A stretch of 12,203 nt of DNA from Phycisphaerae bacterium (lineage in GTDB: Bacteria; Planctomycetota; Phycisphaerae; Sedimentisphaerales; Anaerohalosphaeraceae): the NCBI GenBank assembly GCA_007121565.1, contig SKKI01000249.1:1-12203 (forward strand), read 5' to 3'. This document shows positions 1-6,562 of the stretch, piece after piece. Below the pieces are notes generated by a model, which worked only from the letters and a program-made list of their open reading frames with translations, was not told where the DNA came from and made no database searches. The position numbers and the translations under genes were made by a program. Positions within the stretch are counted from its first letter, which is position 1. Every line of letters starts with the position of its first letter.

Positions 1-87
1 AATCGCACGAATCAGGTCGACTTTTTTCATTTTACCTGGCGTTATGCCGAGGGTCCTGGCTTTTTGTCTCACGTCGGGCATCTTCAT
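1..87 (-). CDS. SAP / Rho N-terminal-like small protein, N-terminal part only
   Basis: The first 29 codons of a leftward gene that runs off the window. The start ATG is at 87, with a GAGAG-type ribosome site in the 15-nt gap after the amylase stop. The visible peptide is basic and has the helix-turn-helix pattern of SAP or Rho-N mini-domains: a first helix (MPDVRQKARTLG), a turn with a PGKMKK motif, and a second helix beginning VDLIRAI. Small stand-alone proteins of this type often continue with a short Cys-containing tail, which cannot be seen here. The domain type is generally associated with nucleic-acid binding; its role beside glycogen enzymes is unknown. The longer start at 95 is excluded because that frame stops after three codons. 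The family call rests on a short fragment. Confidence 0.6.
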   Translation of the reverse strand, partial: MKMPDVRQKARTLGITPGKMKKVDLIRAI

Positions 88-102
88 GGGCTCATCTCTC
101 GG

Positions 103-1314
103 TTAGACCATCGTTAAGTCGGGTTTCAATTTTTCGTGCATCAGGCAACGCGTTTTTAAATTATCCATCACATTCATGAAGTTGATGTATGAGTCGTACG
201 GACTGTTGAAGGGATTGAAGTACTTGTGCACGTCCCCGTCGGCAAAATACTTGGTGCACATATAGTAAAAATGGTCGGATATCTGAAGTTTTCGCCAGTC
301 GCTCAGCAGCGCCGCATCGCCGGTCTGTTTGACGCGCTGCTCAAGTTGGTACAGCTCGGCAATGGCATTCTGCTGCAAGGCATTGCCCAGCCACGCCGAG
401 ATATCGCGCTCCGTATCGGCCCAACTGATCGGATGCGGCACGTCAATCGTCCCGACCGCCTCATAGGCTGAGGCAACTTGTGAGGGCGTTTTGAAATCGT
501 TGTCCGGATGACGCAGTATTTCTTCGGGCAGTTTCCTGAGAAACTCAAAAATGCCGGTATCCTCCCATTGATGCTCGCCAAAGGTTTCGTAGTCCATAAA
601 CAGGTTGACCGCAAATCCGTTGCCGTTTACCGCGTTGATCCATCGGGCGAATGTCTCGGCGCAAAGCGGCCACTGGTTCCACCGGCGATTGGAAAATCGA
701 AACGCGATGTCGTCACTGAGGCGGTAGTTTTTCAACAAAAGCTTGAGCCGCCGACAGCCGTTGGGCCGATAGATATAGTTGCAGCTTCGATATCCCAGCA
801 CCGTGTCAACCCCCTCGGCCAGGATCGCATCGAAGCTGCCCATCTGCTCAATCCGTTCGGCCAGGACATCGTTGTAAATCAGCTCGGTGTTGCGAAAGAC
901 CCGGGGCGTTTGCCCGAACAACTGCTCAATCGTCTCGACATGCATCTGCACCTGGTGGGCAAACTCATCGGGCGAAAAGAGGCTGCTGAGACTATGGTAG
1001 TACGTCTCGGCCAGAAACTCAACGCAGCCGGTCTCGGCCAGCCACTGAAAGCTCAACAGCACCTCAGGGGCAGCCTGACGCAACTGCTCCAGCAGAACGC
1101 CGGTGATGCTGTAGGCGATTTTGAATTGCCCCGCATAACGTTCGATCAAGTCAAGCATCAGGGCATTGGCCGGCAAATAGCACTTGCCAGCGACTTTGCG
1201 AAGAATCTCGTTGTTTTTGAAATCGTCAAAATAGTCGTTACCGGTCTCGAAAATAGTAAACGGCCGGAGCCTGTAGGGCTGATGCACTTGAAAATAAAAA
1301 CAGACCGACGCCAT
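103..1314 (-). CDS. GH57 family alpha-amylase / alpha-glucan hydrolase
   Basis: A 403-residue cytoplasmic glycoside hydrolase family 57 enzyme without signal peptide, close in length to the short (about 400 aa) alpha-amylase group. The conserved family regions are visible in order: HQP at 11-13, a GCVEFLAE stretch at 96-103, FRNTE with the expected nucleophile Glu144, MDYETFGEH with the expected acid/base Asp241, and the C-terminal SWADTERDISAWLGN signature at 297-311. It should cleave or rearrange alpha-1,4-glucan (glycogen) in the cell. I chose the ATG at 1314 because a GGGAGG ribosome site lies 7 nt upstream and the HQP motif then falls at residue 11, as usual; the 61 upstream in-frame codons are Arg-rich and antisense-like. 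It sits 4 nt after the glycosyltransferase stop, so the two are likely made together. Amylase versus glucanotransferase activity cannot be settled from sequence. Confidence 0.9.
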   Translation of the reverse strand: MASVCFYFQVHQPYRLRPFTIFETGNDYFDDFKNNEILRKVAGKCYLPANALMLDLIERYAGQFKIAYSITGVLLEQLRQAAPEVLLSFQWLAETGCVEFLAETYYHSLSSLFSPDEFAHQVQMHVETIEQLFGQTPRVFRNTELIYNDVLAERIEQMGSFDAILAEGVDTVLGYRSCNYIYRPNGCRRLKLLLKNYRLSDDIAFRFSNRRWNQWPLCAETFARWINAVNGNGFAVNLFMDYETFGEHQWEDTGIFEFLRKLPEEILRHPDNDFKTPSQVASAYEAVGTIDVPHPISWADTERDISAWLGNALQQNAIAELYQLEQRVKQTGDAALLSDWRKLQISDHFYYMCTKYFADGDVHKYFNPFNSPYDSYINFMNVMDNLKTRCLMHEKLKPDLTMV

Positions 1315-1318
1315 TGCG

Positions 1319-2620
1319 CTACCTCCCGCTGACGGCCGCCTGGGCCGCATTAAAGGTTGTTTCGTAAATATCGTATATTCGTGCCGCCGAGTCCTCCCAG
1401 CGGAATTTGCTCGTCTCCGATGCGCCGTTGTCCCGCAGTGCCTGGTGCAGCGGCGGCCGCTGCAAGACCGCGATGATTTTGTCGGCCATCTGGTCAATGT
1501 CCCAGAAATCCACCTTCAGGGCACTGTGCAGGATCTCCGAGATGCCGCTCTGCTTGCTGATTAAGACCGGTACATTGTGCCGCAGCGCCTCCAGCGGCGC
1601 GATCCCGAACGGCTCGGAAACCGACGGCATCACGTACAAGTCCGCCATCTGGTAAGCCTTGTCCACATCGGTGCCCCGCAGAAACCGGGTAAAGAGCACT
1701 TTGTGTCCAATCCCCAGCTCCGCGGCCATCTCGACGGACTGATACAGCAGATCGCCGGAACCGGCCATAATGAACTTGACATTATCCATTTTCTCAAGCA
1801 CCCGGCTGGCGGCCCGCAGAAAATACTCCGGTCCCTTCTGCATCGTGATGCGGCCCAGAAACAGCACAATCTTGTCGGTTTTGACGGGCAGTGTCTCGAC
1901 CGGAAACGCGGCCGGCTGGTCGTATTCCACGCCGTTGTAGACCACCTCCACCTTTTCACCCGGAACCCCATAGCGATGCAGAATAATGTTTCGGGTATAA
2001 TGGCTAACCGTGATCACCTTGTCGGCCGCGTGCATCCCGGCGCGTTCGATGTCGTACACCTGCTGGTTGACATGCTCGCCGCTGCGATCAAACTCGGTCG
2101 AATGAACCTGGACCACCAGCGGAGCGCCCGAGGCCCCGGCTACCGCCATCGCCGCCGGGAAGGTCATCCAGTCATGGGCGTGAAGGATGTCAAACGATTC
2201 GTGCCGGGCGATTTCGACGGCCTTTTGGGCATACTGCTCGACAGCGGCAAACAGATCAGACCCATAGTGGGCCGAGCTTATGTGCGCCGAACGCCGCGAT
2301 CCGGCGTGTGCCGCGCCGGGTCCTTTGCCCCCCTGCCGGCTGCCGGCGAACTGCCCGGCCGGCACATAGGGGCGCAGCGCCGAGGCGATGGTGCGAAATT
2401 CTACCGTGCGAAAGGGGTAGGGATGCTCACATGCTGCTTTCTGTCGCCCCCCTGCGCCGCCGCCGAAACGCATCGGCTCGGCCATCGGCAGCGCGAAGAC
2501 CACCTGCATCCCCAGTCGATCCATCGCCTTGGTCAGTCCGTAGCAGGCGGTTCCCAACCCGCCGCTGATATAGGGGGGAAATTCCCAGCCCAGCATAAAT
2601 GTCCGCAGTGCCCTGTTCAT
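1319..2620 (-). CDS. Glycogen synthase-like glycosyltransferase (GT-B fold, GT4/GT5 type)
   Basis: A 433-residue GT-B glycosyltransferase, likely elongating alpha-glucan from a nucleotide sugar. The N-terminal half has the synthase-type start WEFPPYISGGLG (12-23), whose Gly-rich loop contacts the donor in this group, then HAHDW (147-151) and VHSTEFDRSGEH (172-183). The C-terminal Rossmann domain has VYNG (227-230), LFLGRITMQKG (253-263) and SEPFGIAPLEA with the E-x7-E pair Glu336/Glu344. Residues 52-118 are Gly/Ala-rich and poorly conserved in character but stay in frame. Start: ATG 2620 has GGAG 3 nt upstream and AAGGA 10 nt upstream; ATG 2629 (three codons longer) leaves only 1 nt after AAGGA, so I prefer 2620. 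Donor (ADP- or UDP-glucose) is not decidable. Pairing with GH57 supports a glycogen role; a sucrose- or trehalose-related GT4 is the main alternative. Confidence 0.88.
   Translation of the reverse strand: MNRALRTFMLGWEFPPYISGGLGTACYGLTKAMDRLGMQVVFALPMAEPMRFGGGAGGRQKAACEHPYPFRTVEFRTIASALRPYVPAGQFAGSRQGGKGPGAAHAGSRRSAHISSAHYGSDLFAAVEQYAQKAVEIARHESFDILHAHDWMTFPAAMAVAGASGAPLVVQVHSTEFDRSGEHVNQQVYDIERAGMHAADKVITVSHYTRNIILHRYGVPGEKVEVVYNGVEYDQPAAFPVETLPVKTDKIVLFLGRITMQKGPEYFLRAASRVLEKMDNVKFIMAGSGDLLYQSVEMAAELGIGHKVLFTRFLRGTDVDKAYQMADLYVMPSVSEPFGIAPLEALRHNVPVLISKQSGISEILHSALKVDFWDIDQMADKIIAVLQRPPLHQALRDNGASETSKFRWEDSAARIYDIYETTFNAAQAAVSGR
1322..1327 (-). promoter_or_regulatory. Ribosome binding site of the GH57 gene, inside the upstream gene
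   Basis: GGGAGG on the minus strand lies 7 nt before the amylase ATG at 1314. The upstream glycosyltransferase stop codon (1319-1321) falls between this site and the ATG. Ribosomes terminating on the first gene therefore sit on the start site of the second, which predicts translational coupling and fixes the amylase start. Confidence 0.7.
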
Positions 2621-2646
2621 GATCTCCATATCCTTTTTGTCATTAT

Positions 2647-2668
2647 GGGTATACGTTAAGTGTATCCC
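2647..2668 (-). promoter_or_regulatory. Imperfect hairpin in the leader of the glycosyltransferase
   Basis: GGG-ATAC pairs with GTAT-CCC around a 7-nt loop (GTTAAGT), with one bulged T. It lies 27 nt before the glycosyltransferase ATG, just upstream of its AAGGA. There is no T-tract on the minus strand, so it is not a classical terminator. It could be an operator or an mRNA structure; a chance palindrome is possible. Confidence 0.25.
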
Positions 2669-2687
2669 TGCATCAGAAGCTGAAGCA

Positions 2688-2717
2688 ATCAATGCGCAAG
2701 CTCACATGCCCTGTCAA
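2688..2717 (-). promoter_or_regulatory. Weak candidate promoter for the glycogen operon
   Basis: On the minus strand a consensus -35 (TTGACA, 2717-2712) is followed after 18 nt by ATTGAT (2693-2688), which matches the -10 consensus at only three positions. The predicted start would give a leader of about 60 nt including the hairpin at 2647-2668. The good -35 makes it worth noting; the poor -10 keeps confidence low. Confidence 0.25.
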
Positions 2718-2760
2718 ACGCAACGGGCATCGACTGCAGTGCAAAGTCGCGCCATGTAAG

Positions 2761-2970
2761 CTATACCGTCTGCTGATTCAGTTTTTTCAGCCAGATTCCG
2801 TCACACTCTGCTTTGCTGCAGTCATACCAGATATAGATCGCCCCGTTTTCATAAATCCGTTCCGTCTCATCCATAATAGCGCCGCACTCCAGGCAGAAAC
2901 ATAGATTGTGCTGGGCACGCGTCACGTTGCGGACAGGTTTTAATGGTAATACTTCTGCGATTGATTGCAT
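2761..2970 (-). CDS. Small Cys-rich protein, possible zinc ribbon
   Basis: A 69-residue protein of no family I can name. It has C24-x-C26-x2-C29 in the middle and C51-x4-C56 near the end, separated by an acidic/aromatic stretch (ERIYENGAIYIWYD, 37-50). Two Cys pairs about 25 residues apart in a protein this size are what a zinc ribbon or rubredoxin-like knuckle looks like, so metal binding is inferred, not shown. The start ATG at 2970 has AGGAG 8 nt upstream. A real gene is supported by the good ribosome site, balanced composition and its own candidate promoter. It precedes the glycosyltransferase by 140 nt in the same direction, so it may or may not share that operon. Confidence 0.65.
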   Translation of the reverse strand: MQSIAEVLPLKPVRNVTRAQHNLCFCLECGAIMDETERIYENGAIYIWYDCSKAECDGIWLKKLNQQTV

Positions 2971-3059
2971 GTTTCAATCTCCTGTCTGATAGCCGATGCG
3001 AAGCATCGCGTTGGCCTTCTTAATCATCATTAAATCGTTCACGTTTTTACAATAGGGTT

Positions 3060-3088
3060 ATCATACCGCTGAGAGCAAAAACTCTAAA
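3060..3088 (-). promoter_or_regulatory. Candidate promoter for the Cys-rich gene
   Basis: Minus-strand TTTAGA (3088-3083, 4/6 to the -35 consensus), a 17-nt spacer, then TATGAT (3065-3060, 5/6 to the -10 consensus). Transcription would begin near 3053 and give a leader of about 80 nt containing the short upstream frame and the hairpin at 2994-3008. Identified by eye only. Confidence 0.4.
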
Positions 3089-3255
3089 TAGGGAGATTGC
3101 TTAATTCGTATGTGAAAATTGCTTAAACGAAGGAGCAGTAATTTCGAACACGACGGCGGCCGCATGCATGTAACGCTGCCTGGGGCCTCTGTTGGGTTTC
3201 GCCGTGACGATATACCGCTAAGCAATCCCCTTTGCTGGAATAAGAAATATCCGTG

Positions 3256-3284
3256 TTGAGGACACCGCTTTTGGGGCGTAAAGT
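3256..3284 (+). promoter_or_regulatory. Candidate promoter for the HtrA protease gene
   Basis: TTGAGG (3256-3261), a 17-nt spacer, then TAAAGT (3279-3284), each 4/6 to the housekeeping consensus. Transcription would start near 3291, about 75 nt before the protease ATG. A specialised stress sigma factor is also possible for a gene of this type, but I see no motif I could assign to one. Confidence 0.4.
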
Positions 3285-3367
3285 ATGGGCAACGTATCGT
3301 GGTCAGGTTCAGTTACCGGGCACGATTAATGGATATGTTGTTGCGGAATAAATGGAAAGGATCGGTT

Positions 3368-4801
3368 ATGAAGCGACGTAAATTGCGACATTTTGGTGTA
3401 GTGATGATGGTGGGGCTTTTGTTGACGGCAGGCTCGTTCGCACAGTCCGAGGTTGACATCGAAGGCATCGAAACGCTGCGCATTGTCGGGCGGGCGTTTT
3501 CACAGGTAGCCGAAAGAGCCGTGCCCTCTGTTGTGGCCGTGCAGGTCGAAACCGTCGAGCAGGTTGAAACTGCGTTTCCAGGCTCGCCGTTTGATCACGA
3601 GTTTTTTGAGCGGTTTTTCGGATTCAGTCCGCGGGAGCCGCGCCAGCGCCGCCGTGTGGGACAGGCCTCCGGGTTCATTGTCAGCCAGGACGGCTATGTG
3701 CTGACCAATTACCATGTTGTCGGCCGGGCCGATACCATCCGCATTGTAATGGGTGACGGGCGGACGTTTGAAGACATCGAAATGATTGGCTATGATGAAC
3801 GCACGGATGTGGCGCTGTTGCGGATCGAGGACAATGATCAGGATTTGCCGTACCTTGAACTGGGCGACTCTGAGGCGCTGAATGTCGGCGAATGGGTGGT
3901 GGCGGTCGGCAATCCCTTCGGACTGACAGAGACGCTGACGGTCGGGGTTGTCAGCGCCAAGGGCCGGCGCATCGGGCGCATCCGCGACGACCGGTATCAG
4001 GACTTTATTCAGACCGATGCCGCGATCAACCCGGGCAATTCCGGCGGGCCGCTGCTGAATCTGGATGCCCAGGTCATCGGCATCAACTCGGCGATCATCA
4101 CCGGTACAGGCGGCTATATGGGCGTCGGCTTGGCGGTGCCGAGCAATATGGTAGCGCTTATCAAAGAGCAATTGATTGAAACCGGGCGCGTCGAGCGCGG
4201 CTATATCGGGATCATGATGCAGGATCTGACCGAGGAGCTGGCGGCCTATTTCGATGTGGACATCCGAGAGGGTGTACTGGTGATGGATGTTATGGATGAT
4301 TCGCCGGCTGAGGCGGCCGGCTTGGAGGCTGACGATATTATTGTTCGGATCAATGATGCGGATATTGCGGACGTTCAGGATGTGCGCCATCTGATTGCCT
4401 TTACCTCGCCGGACACCGATGTTGAGATGGTTGTCATCCGCGACGGTCGTGAGCAGACCCTGACAGTCACCGTCGGCACGCGCGAAGAGGTGGTTGCCGA
4501 CGAAACGGGCGAGATCGGCCGGGCACTTGGCCTGATCGTGGACAACGTCGATGAAGAGGCGGCCCGGCGCCATAATATTCCCCCGGAACAGGGGGTACTG
4601 GTCCAGGAGGTCCGCTCGGGCACTCCGGCTGATGAAGCCGGTATTCGACCGGGTATGGTGATTCAGAGTGTCAATCGCATCCCGGTCAATTCCGTTCGAG
4701 CGTTCAATGAGGCGCTGCTGGAAACCGAGCAGACCGGCCAGGCGCTGCTGCTGGTCCGAGCCGAGCAGGTTGCCCAGTATGTCGTCCTGCGTTTGCCCTG
4801 A
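3368..4801 (+). CDS. Periplasmic HtrA/DegP-type serine protease with two PDZ domains
   Basis: A 477-residue exported quality-control protease that should degrade or hold misfolded envelope proteins. Residues 1-26 form a signal peptide (MKRRK basic start, hydrophobic core, cleavage probably after SFAQ). The trypsin-like domain follows with an intact triad: His116 in TNYHVV, Asp147 in ERTDVALL and Ser225 in NPGNSGGPL. PDZ1 covers about 275-375 and PDZ2 about 385-475, each with the usual SPAEAAGL / TPADEAGI helix. Length and order match the DegP/DegQ group; I do not assign Do versus DegQ. The ATG at 3368 is chosen over a longer frame from 3299 because AAGGA lies 7 nt upstream and the signal peptide begins there. 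It is the only plus-strand gene of the main block, transcribed alone between two leftward operons. Confidence 0.93.
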   Translation: MKRRKLRHFGVVMMVGLLLTAGSFAQSEVDIEGIETLRIVGRAFSQVAERAVPSVVAVQVETVEQVETAFPGSPFDHEFFERFFGFSPREPRQRRRVGQASGFIVSQDGYVLTNYHVVGRADTIRIVMGDGRTFEDIEMIGYDERTDVALLRIEDNDQDLPYLELGDSEALNVGEWVVAVGNPFGLTETLTVGVVSAKGRRIGRIRDDRYQDFIQTDAAINPGNSGGPLLNLDAQVIGINSAIITGTGGYMGVGLAVPSNMVALIKEQLIETGRVERGYIGIMMQDLTEELAAYFDVDIREGVLVMDVMDDSPAEAAGLEADDIIVRINDADIADVQDVRHLIAFTSPDTDVEMVVIRDGREQTLTVTVGTREEVVADETGEIGRALGLIVDNVDEEAARRHNIPPEQGVLVQEVRSGTPADEAGIRPGMVIQSVNRIPVNSVRAFNEALLETEQTGQALLLVRAEQVAQYVVLRLP

Positions 4802-4834
4802 CCCGAAGCGGGCAATAACCGAGCCCACACCGAT

Positions 4835-4859
4835 GGCCGGACGCTTTAAGCGTTCGGCC
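4835..4859 (+). terminator. Hairpin at the convergent HtrA / PRC-barrel junction
   Basis: A 10-bp stem (4835-4844 with 4850-4859, one G-T wobble) around the loop TTTAA, 33 nt after the protease stop. It is followed on the plus strand by a broken T-rich stretch (TTGGTGACGTTTT), so it is a plausible but weak intrinsic terminator for the protease gene. The stem could also act on the leftward transcript arriving from 4973, although that side has no T-tract. Confidence 0.45.
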
Positions 4860-4972
4860 GTTGGTGACGTTTTGTGCGCTGCGGTTGTGCCAGACCCGAG
4901 GCACTCAGCGGTGCGTCTTGGGCCGTTCTGTTTTGGATCGGCGCCGGTCGCCCTGCGGTGCGACAAGCACTG

Positions 4973-5716
4973 TCAGGTTTGCTGTCCATAGTAATCTTCA
5001 ACCAGGGCGATCTGTTCGTCGGAAATGCTGTCGGCGGTGCGAAAGGCCGGGCTGTTGCGGACGGTGGGGGCGTCAAAATCGACGTAGATATGCCCGTCTG
5101 CCCACTCCACCCGTTCGACGTACGCGGCGGGTATCAGCACCACAGTGCCTTGCGGATCGGACAGCTCGCAGACGAGATACACAACCTCCCATGTCTCGGT
5201 GTCGATGACCACGTCGCACAGGCGGCCAATATCTTCATCCGTGGTGTCTACATGAAAAAAGGTTTCCAGGTCGCTGACACTCTGCAGGTCGGTCGGTTCG
5301 GCGTCTTCGAGTACATCGCCTTGTGCGTCGGCGGGATCTGCAGACTCTTCAAACGCCATCTGCGATGTGTCGATGATGTCTTCTTCGTCCCGGCCCCAGT
5401 ATGCCGGCCACCTGTAATAGTCGTGCAGTTGCTTCTGATTTTCCCGGGTGATGGGCTCTTCGGGGTTGACCTCGGGGCTTTTTTCCACGTCGTCACGGGA
5501 CAGATTCAGAATTAACTGTTTTGCGTTGTGATCAATGCGCTCGAAAGCCGCCCGATTGAGCAACACCGGGCGCTGATCGAGCCGGTCGCCGGTGTTGACG
5601 GTCAGATACCGGATGGCCCACTGGCCCCGCTCGACCATGAACGTGCCGACATGTCCGATCCGGGCGTCTGTGGCCCGAACCGCATATTGCTGCAATTCCA
5701 CATGACGTTTGAGCAT
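4973..5716 (-). CDS. Two-domain PRC-barrel protein
   Basis: A 247-residue soluble protein with two PRC-barrel-like beta domains. The first (about 1-75) has the typical pattern ATDARIGHVGTFMVE followed by WAIRYLTVNTGD. The second (about 150-215) repeats it as DEDIGRLCDVVIDTETWEV and VVYLVCEL. Between them lies a conserved-looking YYRWPAYWG element (100-108) and a very acidic linker (109-145). PRC barrels are known from photosynthetic reaction-centre subunit H and from RimM; stand-alone duplicated versions are widespread and mostly uncharacterised, so no reaction is assigned. The start ATG at 5716 has GGAG 8 nt upstream. It is last in the leftward run after slipin (60-nt gap), so a role at the membrane or in stress adaptation is inferred only from context. 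Confidence 0.8.
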   Translation of the reverse strand: MLKRHVELQQYAVRATDARIGHVGTFMVERGQWAIRYLTVNTGDRLDQRPVLLNRAAFERIDHNAKQLILNLSRDDVEKSPEVNPEEPITRENQKQLHDYYRWPAYWGRDEEDIIDTSQMAFEESADPADAQGDVLEDAEPTDLQSVSDLETFFHVDTTDEDIGRLCDVVIDTETWEVVYLVCELSDPQGTVVLIPAAYVERVEWADGHIYVDFDAPTVRNSPAFRTADSISDEQIALVEDYYGQQT

Positions 5717-5776
5717 TGTATCATCTCCGCTTCTTGTTAACTTACTATTGCATTTTAAAATCGCAATACCATTTTA

Positions 5777-6547
5777 TCATCCGCCTTTTTGGGGTTTCTG
5801 TTTTTGCCTGTTCAAAAACGGCTCGACCAGATCGAGCGGTACAGGAAAGACGATGGTGCTGTTGCTTTCGGCGCCGATGTGGGTCAGCGTCTGGAGAAAC
5901 CGCATCTGCATGGCCATCGGGTGCTGCTCGATCATCTCGGCCGCTTCGCGCAGTTTGGCCGCGGCCTGCTGCTCGCCCTCGGCGTGAATCACCTTGGCCC
6001 GGCGCTCGCGTTCGCTTTCGGCCTGCTTGGCCATGACCCGCTTCATATGGTCGGGCAGGTCCACCAGTTTGATCTCGACGGTGGTGACTTTGACCCCCCA
6101 CGGGTCGGTCTGCTGGTCCAGTATTTCCTGCAGTTTCTGGTTAAGTTTTTCACGCTCGGAGAGCAATTCGTCCAGTACGGCCTGTCCGAGTACCACCCGT
6201 AAGGTTGTCTGTGCGAGCTGCTTGGTGGCGTAGTGATAATTTTCGACCTCCAGAATGCTTTCCATCGGGTTGACCACCCGAAAATAGACCACCGCGTTGA
6301 CGTTGACCGAGACGTTGTCTTTGGTGATCACATCCTGCGGGGGCACATCTTCGGCAACGATCCGCAGGCTGACTTTGACCATCCGGTCAACCGGCCAGAA
6401 CACCATAATAAGGCCCGGGCCCTTGGGGCCGGACAAGACCCGACCGAGCCGAAACACAACGCCCCGCTGGTATTCAAACAAGACCCGAATACAGGACAGG
6501 AAGTACAGCACGATCAAGCCGATAAAAATTCCTACATAAGCCAACAT
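5777..6547 (-). CDS. Slipin / stomatin-like SPFH (band 7) membrane protein
   Basis: A 256-residue SPFH-domain protein. One N-terminal membrane segment (about 1-20) is followed by the stomatin-type sequence [21 protein letters not shown] (26-46, split here by family convention into [10 protein letters not shown] and a GPG turn), the SPFH core to about 170 including [20 protein letters not shown], then an Ala/Glu/Arg-rich helix (171-205) that drives oligomer formation in the family. Such proteins build membrane-associated rings or scaffolds. The NfeD protease gene lies just upstream with a 15-nt gap; the slipin-NfeD pair is a well-known conserved operon in which the protease cleaves the stomatin partner (shown for Pyrococcus horikoshii PH1510/PH1511). 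The start ATG at 6547 has GGGAG 6 nt upstream. Confidence 0.92.
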   Translation of the reverse strand: MLAYVGIFIGLIVLYFLSCIRVLFEYQRGVVFRLGRVLSGPKGPGLIMVFWPVDRMVKVSLRIVAEDVPPQDVITKDNVSVNVNAVVYFRVVNPMESILEVENYHYATKQLAQTTLRVVLGQAVLDELLSEREKLNQKLQEILDQQTDPWGVKVTTVEIKLVDLPDHMKRVMAKQAESERERRAKVIHAEGEQQAAAKLREAAEMIEQHPMAMQMRFLQTLTHIGAESNSTIVFPVPLDLVEPFLNRQKQKPQKGG

Positions 6548-6562
6548 AATAATCTCCCTTCA

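Larger units (their letters stand above)
2971..3367. other. Divergent intergenic region, 397 bp
   Basis: No convincing protein gene. It holds: a hairpin CGATGC-GAA-GCATCG (2994-3008); a leftward 18-codon frame (3030-2974) ending inside the ribosome site of the Cys-rich gene; candidate promoters leftward (3060-3088) and rightward (3256-3284); two direct ATTGCTTAA copies (3096-3104 and 3118-3126) with a 22-bp period; and an inverted TAAGCAAT (3219-3226). The octamer ATACCGCT occurs at both 3063 and 3212. The repeats could be operator sites between the two divergent transcripts. The stretch 3127-3210 shows nothing I can assign. Confidence 0.5.

Noticed and set aside
1577..2659. 360-codon plus-strand frame antisense to the glycosyltransferase
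   Set aside because: Same reason: low-complexity His/Arg/Gly composition, no family features, covered by a clear GT-B enzyme.
2706..2749. Short inverted repeats (ATGCCC/GGGCAT and CGACT/AGTCG) after the Cys-rich gene
   Set aside because: Stems of 5-6 bp with long loops and no T-tract; not convincing as terminator or riboswitch.
3500..4966. 488-codon open frame on the minus strand, antisense to the HtrA gene
   Set aside because: It is a shadow: the plus strand has an intact protease with catalytic triad and PDZ domains, while this frame is His/Asp/Arg-rich and matches nothing recognisable.
5747..5767. AT-rich palindrome ATTGC...GCAAT between slipin and PRC-barrel genes as a terminator
   Set aside because: It has a stem of about 10 bp with a bulge but almost no loop and no T-tract on the minus strand; the downstream PRC gene follows at once. 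Left as a chance palindrome or minor promoter element.
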